Notes: generated by a model from the sequence alone, not told the origin. A stretch of DNA of 64,000 nucleotides from Schistocerca nitens (GCF_023898315.1 NC_064614.1:74908501-74972500), one strand, 5' to 3'. Counted from the stretch's first letter, positions 34,134-46,788 are shown. Numbers and translations are program-made.

Positions 34134-34321
34134 AAATGGTTCAAATGGCTCTGAGCACTATGGGACTCAACTTCTCAGGTCATCAGTCCCCTAGAAATTA
34201 GAACTACTTAAACCTAACTAACCTAAGGACATCACTCACATCCATGCCCGAGGCAGGATTCGAACCTGCGACTGTAGTGGTCGCAACGGTTCCCAGAACC
34301 GTTCGGCCACTCTGGCCGGCA
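34134..34321 (-). mobile_element. tRNA-derived SINE, full length
   Basis: Reverse-oriented copy with AAATGGTTCAAATGGCTCTG at the left, an intact box B (AGGATTCGAACCTGCG) and CTCTGGCCGGC at the right. It is flanked by a near-perfect duplication, GGGGTTTTTCTC (34122-34133) and GGGGTTTTCTC (34322-34332), which sets the borders. Confidence 0.95.
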
Positions 34322-34332
34322 GGGGTTTTCTC

Positions 34333-34894
34333 GGTAAATGTGTAGTTTAAACTGTTTCTCAGCAATATTATGGGTTGAAATGTTGATCCTATATGGATTT
34401 TCGATGCCGAGTCTAGTTATTATCTTCAGGGGGCTGCTTTGGGGTGATACACTGGTCTAAAGTTATGGTTTAACGCAGCGTCGATCAGAAGTTCATTACC
34501 CGACGCGTAGTAAGCTTATACTGGGAAGGATGTCAGCTGTGTTCTTTCAAGTAAAAGAGCTCCTCATTGACATCAAACGATTTTGGGAAATTACTTTGGC
34601 ACATAAATCTGTATGACCGAATGGAAATTTGAGCTGGCTCTCCCCTGAATGCGAGTTCAGTTTATTGCCACTGCACAGGCTTAAAGTAATGCCCATATTT
34701 GATAGTAACTAATTTTCTTTGTAAGGGAATCCTCTTGTCGGTTGTGCTGATCTGCTTCTTATATCCACTTCGTACATGCTGCGTTATTTTTTTAAAGAGA
34801 ATTCTCCTCTTCCTCTTCCATTTGATCTCTAATTTTGATTATGTTCGTCCTTCTTCTCGTGTCAGATACTTCTAAATAAAAACAATTATTTTCT
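34333..34894. other. Unclassified sequence
   Basis: No gene, domain or familiar repeat seen. Confidence 0.4.
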
Positions 34895-35295
34895 CAGACA
34901 ACAGTTGCAGCCTCGATATACTTGGGAATAAGCATGCTTGTGCTGTCTTAGAATGTATTTATTTATTACCGGTTTCGATTGTGTACCATTTTAACGAAGG
35001 AAAGGTTCCTATTGTGACAACTTCACATGTCGTATATACTGTTTAACCACAAAAGTATGCGCCACTGTTGACTTAAAAACGTCAGGAAATGATACTTGAA
35101 GAATTATAGCCTTTCTTATCATTTTCTGACGTTTTGTTGTCCGCAGTGGCGTATAATATTGTGGTTAAATAGCATGTATGGCATGAAGTTGTCATAATAG
35201 GCATTTTTCTACTGTCAAGATTGTCCATGATGAAAACCGGTAGCGAATAAATGTACTGTAAGAAAGCAGAGTGTGTCAAGCATGTCTCTAAGCAC
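34895..35295. mobile_element. Foldback (long inverted repeat) element, imperfect
   Basis: Left arm about 34930-35090 and right arm about 35105-35290 are inverted copies. Matching parts include ATTTATTACCGGTTTCGAT with its counterpart ATCATGATGAAAACCGGTAG-type sequence, and GTGACAACTTCA, TTAACCACAA, GCGCCACTG and AACGTC-GGAAATGATA with their complements. The loop is short. It resembles a MITE, non-coding. Confidence 0.75.
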
Positions 35296-35977
35296 TCCTA
35301 AATACATTTTGTTATGTACCACTAGAGGCCACCATTGTAGAGGCACAACCACTTGCCTGGCGCCTCTAAGTTCTGAGTAGCAGTCATCAGCTGGCGTTCA
35401 CCAGTTCTGAACACACACTACTTCCTCGCTGTGTCCATCTGCTCGTCGTTGTCATTCACCGACAGTATTGCCAGCCACTAAAATGAACGCTGTCAGTCGC
35501 AGACTGCATTGCTTCCAGCTTGTAGTAGTAGAGAAGGAAATCCTTCCGCCGAAAAGCACAAAACACGATGTTCCGCAGATACTCACAAGGTTCCAGCCCT
35601 ACAGTCAGACAGCTAAGTTCTGTGCCTGCAGCCAGTTCAGTGCAGCTACTAAAATGACGCTATGGAGAACAGTTCTTGGAAATTTTGTTGAGAAGGAGCT
35701 CCAATTTAGCAGTCACTCTTTACGGACGTAGAGGATAATGAAGACTGTCAGCTCTGTTACCTTCAGCCATAGTGAAAATATCTTAGGCTACTAAGAGATA
35801 GCGAACTTATTTAATATCATCATAATGGGCATAGCAATTCAAATACCAAGCAGAAAATTGTACCAAAGCATCAGTTTGTAACACACTCGTAATAATTGTC
35901 ATTGATTGTTTCTTACTGTGTTGCTAAATTCCAGTTACAGTGCACCTCTGCAAGCAAGTGTTTAAGTTGACAGCTAT
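35296..35977. other. Unclassified sequence
   Basis: A frame at 35468-35731 is open for 87 codons but I recognise no domain. The part around 35330-35640 is moderately GC-rich. Nothing can be assigned. Confidence 0.35.
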
Positions 35978-36746
35978 TGCTGTTGTGGCCTCCAGTCTAA
36001 AGACAGCTTTGATGCAGCTATCCATGCTACTGTACCCTATACAAGCCTCATCACCTCCGAATAACTACTGCAACCTACATCCTTATGAAACTGCTCACTG
36101 TATTCATTCCTAGGTCTGCTTATACGATTTCTACCCTCCATACTTCTCTCACTACTAAACTGTTGATGGAATGTGTCCTATCAACCAGTCCCTTCTTCTA
36201 GTCAGGTCATTTCACAAATTTCTTTTGTTTCCAGTGCTATTCACTACCTTGTAATAAGTTACGTGATCTACCAATTCAACATTTAGCATTCTTCTGCAGT
36301 ACCGCATTTCAAAAGGTTCTATTTTCGCCTTCTATAAACTGCTTACCATCCATATTCCACTTCCAGACATAGCTACACTCCATAGAAATAGTTTCAGAAA
36401 AGGTTCCTGACATCTACATCAGTATTCGACGTTAGCAAAATTTCTCTTCTTTAGAAACGCTTTTCTTTCCATCTAAAGTCTATATATTATTTCCTCTGTA
36501 CCTAGGCAGTCATCAGTTATTTTTCTGCCAAAATAGCAAACCTCATCAGTGTTTCGTTTCCTGATTTAAGTCCCTCAGCATTACGTGGTTTAATTCGATT
36601 ATATTCCTTTATCCTCGTTTTGCTTTTGTTGATGTTCCCCCTTTCAAAATATTGTCAATTCCATTTAATTGCTCTTCCAAGTCGTTTGCTGTCTCTGATA
36701 AAATTACAATGTCATCAGAAAACCTCAAAGTTTTCATTTCTTCTCC

Positions 36747-37128
36747 AAATGTTCAAGTGTGTGTGAAATCTTATGGGACTTAACTGCTAAGGTCATCTGT
36801 CCCTAAGCTTACACCCTACTTAACCTAAATTATCCTAAGGACAAATACACATGGCCTCGCATTCGGGAGGACGACGGTTCAATCCCGTCTCCGGCCATCC
36901 TGATTTAGGTTTTCCGTGATTTCCCTAAATCGTTTCAGGCAAATGCCGGGATGGTTCCTTTGAAAGGGCACGGCCGATTTCCTTCCCAATCCTTCCCTAA
37001 CCCGAGCTTGCGCTTCGTCTCTAATGACCTCGTTGTCGACGGGACGTTAAACACTAACTACCACCACCACTACAAATACACACATCCATGCCAGAGGGAG
37101 GACTCGAACCTCCGTCGGGACCAGCCGC
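36747..37128 (-). mobile_element. tRNA-derived SINE variant, split by a second SINE
   Basis: Reverse-oriented SINE beginning AAATGTTCAAGTGTGTGTGA, with TATGGGACTTAACTGCTAAG and, at the far side, GAGGGAGGACTCGAACCTCC (box B in reverse). It is flanked by a perfect 13-bp duplication TCATTTCTTCTCC (36734-36746 and 37129-37141). Its body is interrupted at 36851. Confidence 0.92.
36852..37071 (+). mobile_element. Second tRNA-derived SINE nested in the first
   Basis: The head has a box B-like GACGGTTCAATCCCGTCTCC, the body CATCCTGATTTAGGTTTTCC and GGGACGTTAAACACTAA, and the tail ends in a CCACCACCAC repeat. It is flanked by ACAAATACACA (36841-36851 and 37072-37082). This is a different SINE family from its host. 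Confidence 0.9.
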
Positions 37129-37544
37129 TCATTTCTTCTCCCTGAAATTCAGTTCCCACTACTAATTTTTCTTTGGTTTCCTTTTGCTGTTGCTCAATGT
37201 AAATGTTGACTAACATCGCTGTCTTCTCAAGCAATGCTTCTCTTTCAAGCCCCTCTTCGGTTCTCGTAACTGCCATCTGGTTTCCGTACACGTTGTTACG
37301 CAGCCTCTCGTTCGCTGTATTTTACCCATGCTTCAGAATTTCAGAGGGTATTCCAGTCAACGTTGTAAAAAGCTTTCTGTAAGTCTACAAATACTATAAA
37401 CGTAGGTTTGCCTTTCCGTAACTTATATTGTAAGATGCGTCATAGGGTCAGTACGGACTCGCGACTTCCTACATTGCTCCGGAATGCAAACTGACCTTCT
37501 CCGAGGTCAGGTTCTGCCAGTTTTGCTATTCTTAAGTAAAGAAC

Positions 37545-39061
37545 TGTAAGGTGTCAGGCAAATACAACACCTTCCATGAAAACCCTCACATGATAAGCAA
37601 ATCCTGTAGTATGTCAGATAGCTCCGAATAAATCGTGACATTAAATTAACCAAAGTAATACGATTAACGAGTGAGCAAATGGAATACCACAGACTAACAC
37701 AAGAATGCCTAAATGGATGTCATACCTTCCCACCGTGAGACAGACGCAGTTCCGAGAGGAGAAACGAGAACAGAAGCCGAGAGCAGAACCGTGTAAGAGA
37801 GAAGACCCTACGATAAGGGACGGACACCCACGTCGCCAGCTAACCGCTACGACCACACCACCCGCAAGTTTTTAGCGTGAGACTTTTTCGCGTCTCTGTT
37901 ACGTTAGGATCACCCCCAGCCAATGTTAAAAGCTAGAGACCTCCAGAAGAACAGTATAGATCTTACGATAACACAAAAAGGGCTACACCACCCGCAAGTT
38001 TTAGCGTGAGACTTTTCCGCATCTCTGTTACGTTGCAAACTTTAAAAACATTGCCCCACCACGAATAGTTAACGTTTCTCATTGGATAGACAGAATTTTT
38101 GTAGGCGGAGCTTAAGGTTAACATTTAGACCCTGATTGGTCAGATGAAAACACAGCCAGATAGTTTTTTTTTTAAACCAACTTTGGTCAATTGTAGTAAG
38201 GAGAAGTTAGGAGGGAGATGCTAGAGAGTTCCTTCCGAGACAGCGAGGTGAGCAGAGCTGTGCTGTCCGCCGCCCCCTGACGAACACCTACAAGGTGCCG
38301 TATTTTTGAGCGCATAAGGCTTCACTCATAACTGCAGAAGACTCAATACTAGTGTCGATCGTCAGTTAAAGCTCATGGTGTTCACATTTGCCACTTGAAG
38401 TAAAAATCTGAAACGTGATGATTTTTTCTGTTATATAGTTATTGAGAAGCCACATCAGGCACTTTAATTTACGACAAGTTAGATAAGTAATTAAAGATAA
38501 TTGAGGGTCACTGTAGACCATTTTGATAGTTTTCTCTTTTGTGAAACTTAATTTAAACCTAGATTGTAGATGTGATATGGCATAGGTCATCCTTCAATCC
38601 ATTGTAGAACCTGGAAACCCATTCAGGGAATATTCGTTCACATTTTGAACGCAGTTGGTTTTTACCATCCTGTATTAAAACATTTCCTTTTATCAATAGT
38701 GCAATTTATAAACGATGTTTTCTGAGTAGAATAAAATTTCCAATGTAAACTTAACTGCTAAACTGCTAAAAATAGGAAAGCCTTGAACCCCTTCCACTAA
38801 ATTTTGTTAGTATTAAGATTCTTTTACAGGAAGTGCAGTGGAGCTGACGCTGGAATCATTAAGTATTTGGTTATATCATCGCTAGTCTCACTGAACTCTT
38901 CTGAATTCTACATGTCATGTGTGGTCTGGCGTCTCCTTACCAGCAACAGGTCCCAGGTTCAAACAAGACAATTCCCTAAAAAACACGCTCAGAGCGTCAT
39001 TGCGCGAAAGTGGTAGGGAGACATGATATAGAACAAACAGACACCACGCAGAATGTTTAGA
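37545..39061 (+). repeat. 5' LTR of element 2
   Basis: About 1517 bp. It carries two starts of a 126-130-bp internal unit (CCCGCAAG at 37861 and 37991). It matches the 3' LTR along its length, with scattered substitutions and indels. Confidence 0.85.
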
Positions 39062-39064
39062 AAA

Positions 39065-39082
39065 TGGCGACCCTGCCAGGAT
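39065..39082 (+). promoter_or_regulatory. Primer-binding site candidate
   Basis: TGGCGACCCTGCCAGGAT follows the 5' LTR and resembles the TGGCGACCGTGACAGGA type used by insect Gypsy elements (probably tRNA-Arg, from memory). Confidence 0.65.
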
Positions 39083-39425
39083 GGTAAAATACCATGATTG
39101 AAGGTCGATCACATGCTAACTAGGTCAGAAAAATATCCTGTTGATAAATTTTTGTAGTAAAAAAATTTTTTCCTACAGTTTTAAATACTCGAAAACAGTA
39201 GCTGCAGCGATAGATAATAAGAAAGTGTCAGAGACAACAGCATAATTAAGTTATGAATTTTAAATATTCTTAGAATTAAGTTTTCTCTCCAATGCAAGCG
39301 CACAGGTGGTGGATACATCGTTGACAAGTTGGTTCTGACCCAGCAAGTAAGTGAATGGATTGTCAGTCTTGGGAGTGTCAAGTCATGTGAACAAAAAGTT
39401 TATAAAACGCGTGAGGTCGTATGAG

Positions 39426-42032
39426 CGCATGTTGACTCGAAGTAGGGCGCGTGAATGGCTTTTAAAACAGAAAATAAGGGATTCGGAAAGATTAGCAACG
39501 GCAGATCGAGACCTTGACCGAATTGAGGTAGAGACCCAGCATGAAAATGGACAGATAATAGAGGACAGTACAATAGACGATGCAGTATCGCGAGAAATAT
39601 GATATATAACGCACCGTAACGAGGATAATGTACGTCAAGGCAAAGTAAACCTAGGTCAGCACACGACAGAGGAGCAGGAAAGTAGAGAGACAGTCTATGA
39701 GGATTCTAACTTGCGTCTTGAATACGTAGAACCCATAGTACAAGTAATCAGAGCTCCCTCACCACATAGTACAAGGAATGCGAGCAGAAATGTGTCACAG
39801 CACAGTTCAATGCAATCGGTTGCGAACCAACACTTGGGCGAAAACACAGAGCGTTGGACGTCGGAAGAAAACGCAATAGGTCCCACCAATCTGGCAGAAT
39901 TATTACAACAAATTACGGAAACCATGACAAGGCAAGATAAAGACATAGCGAACCAAATTCAAATTCAAATTGCAGAAACCACGAGACAAATACGTGAGAT
40001 TAAAGAACAAAACAAAAAAATTGAGTTACACCTAAGTCATATTGAAGACGAGGCAAAAGAATCTCGAGAAGTGATAGGAAACTTAATAATAGGTCACAAT
40101 CAGTTGAGAACAGACATTGACAAGGTACAAGCGGACGTACAAACATTGCGTAATGACACTCAGGACGAGATCAAAACATTACGTAACAACACCCAGGGTG
40201 AAGTCAAGAAACTAGAGAAACAGATAAACGTAATTACTAGACAAGCAGCAGGTACAGCGCGTGAAGTTGTTGAAAACAGTGTGTTACACAAACGTATCAC
40301 AAAAGCAGCGCTGAAAAGATATGATAACCGCATAGTCAAAATAGAAGGGCAAACGAAGCGACAATTTCAGAAATTGCGAACAGAGTTGTTGCAAACCATT
40401 AAAGAGCGTAGTGAACAAGATCGAACAAGCACAGAGTCTGCAACCACATCCGTATCTGTAACAGCACCGGAAAAAAAAGCAATTAACGAAGATATTACAC
40501 ATTTGCGATTCCAAACACAGGCGGAAAGTAACATACGTGACAATGGAAAGCCAGGTCGCGAAGAGTACAGTGCAATGCATTCAGCTACACGTTCAAAACC
40601 GATGGAAGGAAATTATTGCGTACCACTCCAAAGATAATACGCAAGGGTAGGCGAAAGTTACAGTGGACAATATCCAATGGATCTACCACAACCGGAAGGA
40701 ACGACGGGAGAAATGATCAGAAACAAAAGTGGCGAAGAATCGCGAATTTCATATGGAACTATGACGAAGTACGACAACGATCATTTCCTCACAGTCAGAA
40801 AATTTCAGCACTTTCGAGAAGGAAACTCATTACATCCACGAACTTTTATTGATCAATTCCGAGTAGGATTACCAGAACACTGGACGCTAGCACACACATT
40901 AGACTTTATATGTGCACACATGTCAGGAACAGTCGCAGGAACCATGCAGAATGTTGCAGCAACATGCCGATCGTACGAAGATTTCAGAGAGAAGTTTCTC
41001 TCACGATATTGGTCCAGCGAAGCACAGAACAGAGTGAAGTACGAATTATTACAGAACCCATATTTTGAAAATTCACGAGAGAAGAGTCCCGTGAAATTTT
41101 TCGAATTAATGGCAAAGAAAAATCAATGTTTAGATGTGCCATACAGTGGCGGAGAGTTGATTAAATTATGCACGATGAAGCTACCATTGAAATACCAGCA
41201 ATCATTAATAGGTCGCGGAGGCAATAACGTCGAAGCATTTAAAGGTATTCTAAGGGAACTAGAGTTGATATTTTCGGAAGATGACGCAAGAAAAAGACGA
41301 AGCACACGTGAAAACGAAAGCAAAAAGCAGTGGAATCCACAAGACACAGTACGAAGAAACAATAATTACGAACCACGTGATAACCTCGCACCAAGAAACG
41401 ACAATAGATTTCAACAAAGAACCGGTTATGGATTTAGAAGAGAATATTGCAATAACTATAATTCACCCAGGAACGGCAACAACTATTACAGAGGGAATAA
41501 CGACAACCGGAACGGGTACTGGAGAACCAATAGACCGACAAATTATCAACAAAGAAACCACTATCAACAAGCTGAACAAGAAAAGAGAATAAAGATAGAA
41601 GAGGTGGAGGTAAGACCACCAAACCCCGATAAACGTTCGAATTCACAGCTAAGCGCCTATGCCAAAGAGAATGACGCACCGACCCAGGACAATTGCAGCA
41701 CCTTGAACAGAGAAGTAAAAATCTTATCACGAGAAGAGAAGAGGGAAGAAACAAATCCACAGGGACCAGATGAAAACGAAGACAAGAAAATAACAATATC
41801 GTGTTGGGACGAAATTAATTGGGAGAATACTGACGAGGAAGATGAATTACCAGAGGCATGCACAACGAATGTAGGAGGAAAGGACGAAGTAATGAGTATT
41901 GCAGAGCTATTTGAGATGGAAACCAGGGAGAGCGAATTCAATGTGGATAATGCGCAGTCGACAGAAGTTGAAAATAAGTTACGAGTGGCACACAACCCAA
42001 CGTATATAATGAAGGAAGTTATGAAGCGATAA
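39426..42032 (+). pseudogene. gag: Gag of LTR element 2 (two in-frame stops)
   Basis: A single frame runs from about 39351 to 42032, broken only by TGA at 39600-39602 and TAA at 40635-40637. A plausible start is MLTRSRAREWLLKQK (39426). Residues from about 39900 to 40450 form a long coiled coil (TRQIREIKEQNKKIELHLS). The capsid-like domain (about 40770-41270) has FREGNSLHPRTFIDQF, DFREKFLSRYWSSEAQNRVK and KLPLKYQQSLIGRGG, and matches Gag of element 1. An Asn/Arg/Tyr-rich basic segment (41330-41580, NGYWRTNRPTNYQQR) replaces a zinc knuckle, and an acidic tail (41720-41900) follows. The layout (coiled coil, capsid, RN-rich, acidic) is the same as in element 1. Confidence 0.85.
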
Positions 42033-42744
42033 TTAGAGCATTTAGATGCGATTATGTGGAAGTAGCGACGAAGTAGGAGAAGATAGACGAGGATGAGGAA
42101 AAAGTAGAGGATGTTGAAGAAAGTGTAAATGAAGGAAGAAATAGAGAAGAGGAAATAAAAGAGAGGGAAGTAGCGGTCGAAGCTTATCCTACAGAAAGTT
42201 CGAATTCAAAGGGAAATTCCTAAAAAGACTCATGTATGATTCAGTGGAGGATTCGTTGAGGCAAGTGGAAGAAGAACAGAACCAACCCTTTCAAATTCAA
42301 CCAATTGTGAAGGCCATGGTAAAGCATATCCCAGTCAATATTGTAATTGATAGAAGAATTGAACTGACTGCGATCTCAGAAAATTTATTCATGCAGTGTA
42401 ATACCAATGAGGAATTGCCAGTTCTGAAAACACGTAAGATTAAAGTAAGAGGTCCTATTAAAAACAATGCTGCGGATGTTACGAGACAAACAAGGTTAAC
42501 TCTTTCGTGCCAAGGTCAAAAGATCGAAGCCAACTTCGTGATTATACCTAAACTAACTGTAGATTTGGTTATAGGTGCAGATTTTTTAAATGAGAGACGA
42601 GCGATAATAGATATGGGGAAAGGTAGCGTAACATTCAGGAATGTCACACTTCTCTTTGAGCAAAAACTGAAATTAGAAGAAATACCAGTCATAAACAAAC
42701 AATTAAGAATGATGCGAGATAAAGAGGATGAAGAATTAGAATGA
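42033..42744 (+). pseudogene. Retropepsin-like protease domain of element 2
   Basis: The acidic Gag tail continues in another frame (DEDEEKVEDVEESVNE) and then shifts again into a frame open from about 42200 to 42744. That frame carries a retroviral-type aspartic protease fold signature: VNIVIDRRIELTAISENLF in place of the D-T-G loop, a middle flap region, and LTVDLVIGADFLNERRAIID, the second-half motif. The catalytic Asp is kept, but the following Thr-Gly is Arg-Arg, so activity is doubtful. Such proteases cut the Gag-Pol polyprotein during particle maturation. Confidence 0.8.
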
Positions 42745-42935
42745 TATGCACAAAAGGGGGAATCGCCTCAACTCATGTTAGAAGTCCATAAAGAAATCGA
42801 CGAAAAATTGCATGAACTTTAAGGTATTTTGGAACACAGTAAAAGAGAATTAGAGGGTATTTTACGAGATAAAGCAGAGGTAGTTTTACCTAAGACTGGC
42901 AGTGTTAAACACTTTCAGTACAAGTTTGAAGATTA
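42745..42935 (+). pseudogene. Remnant of the RT N-terminus
   Basis: After stops the text LEGILRDKAEVVLPKTGSVK, then HFQYKFED, matches the segment that precedes the RT fingers in Gypsy Pol (a K-PG-...-H/F-Y pattern). It ends abruptly near 42935, marking the left edge of the pol deletion. Confidence 0.6.
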
Positions 42936-45096
42936 ATTTTATTACTGGTAAATAATCAGCACAATATTTCAAGATTATGTTGCAGAAAAGATCGTCAGGA
43001 GAAAGAAGAATGAAGAGAGAGGAAGGTGGGAAAAAGAAAGTAGTTTCAATAATAACACCAATAGTACCATAGATTAAGGTGAAGGTATAAAGCATAGATA
43101 GTCTAACAGCATGAAATACTAAAATGCTATACACCACGACACTACACAAAAAATAAAAATAATACGAATTTGAGGATTTTTGTAGAAGTTAAGATTCAAA
43201 ATATCTTAGAATTGTAACTTGGAAAGGGCGCCGAAATTTGTAAATTTTTTTAAGAAGCCGTAAAATAATGTTGGTACTAGACATACGTTAGATGATTATA
43301 AGTAAAACTTTTTGTAAGAACCATTGTAAAAACTCCAGCAAGGACAAGATGCAATGACCCACAAGTTGCAATGCGAGAAGTATCAAGAAAGAAAAGGACG
43401 TAATTAGCAAGACACGATTCCTACAAGGCAGAAGCGTCGTGAGAAGGGAAAGGACAGTGAGACCAACAGAAGGCCCTTGTAACTGAAGTGGGCAATATAT
43501 TTAACCGCTAGGCAGAACCCTGCTGGGATGGAACACCCTGCAGAGACGCGATGGGACGCCGAACGCCGAACGCCGAACGCCGGAACGGTCTCCGAGCGCC
43601 CCCACTCAGCGGAGCGAGCAAAAAACGGCCCGACTAGAAGAGGGCTTGGGCAAGCCACCACTGGCAAAAAATGTGTGTAAAAGTCACACTACTGCTATTA
43701 AACAGCACGCTGATGCATGAAACTGAATAAAACGTCCACAAAGTAGAAATGACATGTCCAAACCATTTATCAAACTGTTAGTAAGAGGAGAACTTCAAAG
43801 CGACTAGTTAACAATAAATATTTTCACATCCTGCCCAGAGAAGAACCAAGAAGCAAGTAAGAAGCAGAGAAAAAGCAGGAAGAACAGAAGTTGAAGATTC
43901 GCAAGATTGTGACCAAGAAAGAAGATGGGTGAAGAATAGACGACATACCTTCCCAAATCCCTACCTATTGTAAACTAGTCGTCTGCGAAGTATTACAACG
44001 AAAAACGACCGCTTTCAGCGACACATAACGATGACTTTCACTTATACAAATCCAGTAAACCACGAGATTCTGCACTCACAGCTCCATTCCATTATGGGAC
44101 CTCCACAACAGCAACACACACTTGCAAAGCCAACAAGGAACGACGAACGAAGCTGTACAACAAATACTTGCCCACATCCATCTCGCTCAAGTCCATCACC
44201 TTCGTGCAAAAACATTCGCCAACCTCATGCTTAAACATTCATAGGATTGTGTGAATGTGTGAAATCAAATTATGTGATGTAGGAATTGTGCAAAAGAAAC
44301 GTGTGAAAAACTTTAAAGTTAAGCACACCAGACAGTTAATAAACTGCAAAATAACAGTCATTGACTATGGACTTAAATAAAAACTAGACTATCGATAAAA
44401 ATAAGTCATTAGTTCTGAAATGGACAGTATATAAAGAACAAAAGTAAAGCATAATAAACACTAAAACTATATGCCACTTCTTTTCTCCTCATAAAAATAA
44501 AAGAATAACTATATTTTACTTATTTTCTCCTTATAAAAACAAAGAATAAAAAATTATCTTGTTGGATGTTTTCCCTTTTTTTAACATTTGTACCATTTGT
44601 TAGGATAATATCTCAATACTTGTGTATGTATATTTCTTTGTCAAAGCAATTCTTGGAAATAATTCTTATTTGTTAGTGTAACAATGTTGAAATGAGTGTG
44701 TAGAAACAAAAACATTTTTACTTGTACATGATATTTAGAAAATGTGTTAGGAATAGATTTTACTTAAGTACTACATTTATAAAAAAAATATATTTCTAAG
44801 AAAATCGATGTGAAAGACTCCTCACTTTCGATAACAAACTTCTTAAAAAACAAACTTCACACTTAAATAAAGAAAGAAAAAATTAAAAATTAACAATAGC
44901 ATAAAAATATTCTTCTCTTGTCATTTTTAATTATAATGTGGAAGAACATAAAAATATAAATTAGTAATACAAATTAGCATAGAACCACAATAACGTGGCT
45001 GTACAGTAGGCAACAAAATTTAGACAACAGAATAATTTTTGACTGACTTAGACAACGATTCAATCAATGCCTAAATTCAGTGCAAAAATTAAGTTC
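42936..45096 (+). other. Noncoding 3' region of element 2
   Basis: 2.2 kb with no RT, RNase H or integrase text in any frame. A GC-rich patch (43500-43640) holds three direct copies of CGAACGC. The last 900 bp are very AT-rich. Confidence 0.6.
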
Positions 45097-45110
45097 GAAG
45101 GGTGGTGATA
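45097..45110 (+). promoter_or_regulatory. Polypurine-tract-like sequence
   Basis: GAAGGGTGGTGATA lies directly before the 3' LTR of element 2, the position expected for the plus-strand primer. Confidence 0.5.
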
Positions 45111-46788
45111 TGTAAGATATCAGGTAAATCCAACACCTTCCATGAAAACCCTCACATGTTAAGCAAAGGCAGTAGTATGTCAGATAGCTCCGAATAAATC
45201 GTGACATTAAATTAACCAAAGTAATACGAGTAACGAGTGTGCAAATGGAATACCACAGACTAACACAAGAATGCCTAAATGCATGTCATACCTTCCCACC
45301 GTGAGACAGACGCAGTTCCAAGGGGAGAAACGAGAAGCCGAGAGCAGAACCATGTTAAGCGAGAAGGCCCTACAATAAGGGACGGACACCCACATCACCA
45401 GCTAACCGCTACGACCTCACAACCTGCAAGTTTTTTTCGTGTCTCTGTTACTTTAGGACCACCCCCCCCCCCCCCAGCCAATGTTAAAAGCTAGAGCCCT
45501 CCAGAAGAACAGTATAGATCTTACGATAACACAAAAAGGGCTACACCACCCGCAAGTTTTAGCGTAAGACTTTTTCGCGTCTCTATTACGTTAGGACCAC
45601 CCCCCAACCCATGTTAAAAGATAGAGCCCTCCAAAAGAACAGTATAGATGTTACGATAACACCAAAAGACCACACCAGCTGCAAGTTTTAGCGTGAGACT
45701 TTTTCGCGTCTCTGTTACGTTGCAAACTTTAAAAACATTGCCCCACCACGAAAAGTATAACGTTTCTCATTGGATGGACAGAATTTTTGTAGGCGGAGCT
45801 TAAGGTTAACATTGAGACCCTGATTGGTCAGATGAAAACACACCAGATCGTTCTTTTTTAAACCAACTTGGTAACTTGCAGTAAGGAGAAGTTCCTTCCG
45901 AGACAGCGAGGTGAGCGGAGCTGTGCTGTCCGCCGCCCCCTGACGAACACCGACAAGGTAATGAATGCACGCGATGCCATATTTTTGAGCGCATAAGGCG
46001 TCACTCATAACTGCAGAAGTCTCATCTGTTACACCTTGTTTTTGCGTAATACTAGTGTCGATCCTCAATTAAAGCTCATGGTGTTCACATTTGCCACTTG
46101 AAGTAAAAATCTGAAACGTGATGATTTTTTCTGTGATATAGTTATTGAGAAGCCACATCAGCCACTGTAATTTACGACAAGTTAGATAAGTAATTAAAGA
46201 TAATTGAGGGTCACTGCAGACCATTTTGATAGTTTTCTCGTTTGTGAAACTTAATTTAAACCTAGATTATTGATGTGATATGGTATAGGTCATCCTTCTA
46301 TCCATTATAGAACTTGGAAACCCATTCAGGGAATATTCGTTCACATTTTTGTTGAACGCAGTTGGTTTTTACCATCCTGTATTAAAACATTTCCTTTTAT
46401 CAACAGTGCAATTTATAAACGATGTTTTGTGAGTAGAATAAAATTTCCAATGGTAAACTTAACTGCTTTTTCGACGTTATTTTACCAGCTAACTAAAAAT
46501 AGGAAAGCCTTGAACCCCTTCCACTAAATTTAGTTAGTATTAAGATTCTTTTACAGGAAGTGCAGTGGAGCTGACGCTGAAATCATTAAGTATTTAGTTA
46601 TATCATCGCTAGTCTCACTGAACTCATCTGAATTCTACATGTCATGTGTGGTCTGGCGTCTCCTTACCAGCAACAGGTCCCAGTTTCAAACTAGACAATT
46701 CCCTAAAAAACACGCTCAGAGCGTCGTTGCGCGAAAGTGGTAGGGAGACACGATATAGAACAAACTGACACCATGCAGAATGTGTAGA
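45111..46788 (+). repeat. 3' LTR of element 2
   Basis: About 1678 bp. It carries three starts of the 126-130-bp unit (near 45424, 45550 and 45679) against two in the 5' LTR, which explains most of the length difference. Confidence 0.85.

Larger units (their letters stand above)
35978..37544 (-). mobile_element. LINE (alpha), 3' half, interrupted by SINEs and by LTR element 2
   Basis: Minus-strand LINE text starts at its 3' end (35978) and runs through the C-terminal domain, the RT active site (FSDD near 36710) and the thumb/palm. It breaks at 36746 for a SINE pair, resumes at 37129 and breaks again at 37544 where LTR element 2 begins. It continues at 46789. It is more diverged than the other alpha copies, with many stops, so this was an old copy before the insertions. 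Confidence 0.88.
37545..46788 (+). mobile_element. LTR element 2: Gypsy-like, Gag plus protease-like domain, RT-less
   Basis: A 9.2-kb element inserted in a minus-strand LINE. The order is LTR, primer-binding site, long Gag frame, protease-like frame, a short remnant of the RT N-terminus, 2.2 kb noncoding, LTR. Flanks GAAC (37541-37544) and GAAT (46789-46792) may be a 4-bp duplication with one change. The LTRs start TGTAAG but do not end in the usual CA, so the right borders are uncertain by a few bases. RT, RNase H and integrase are absent. Confidence 0.85.
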
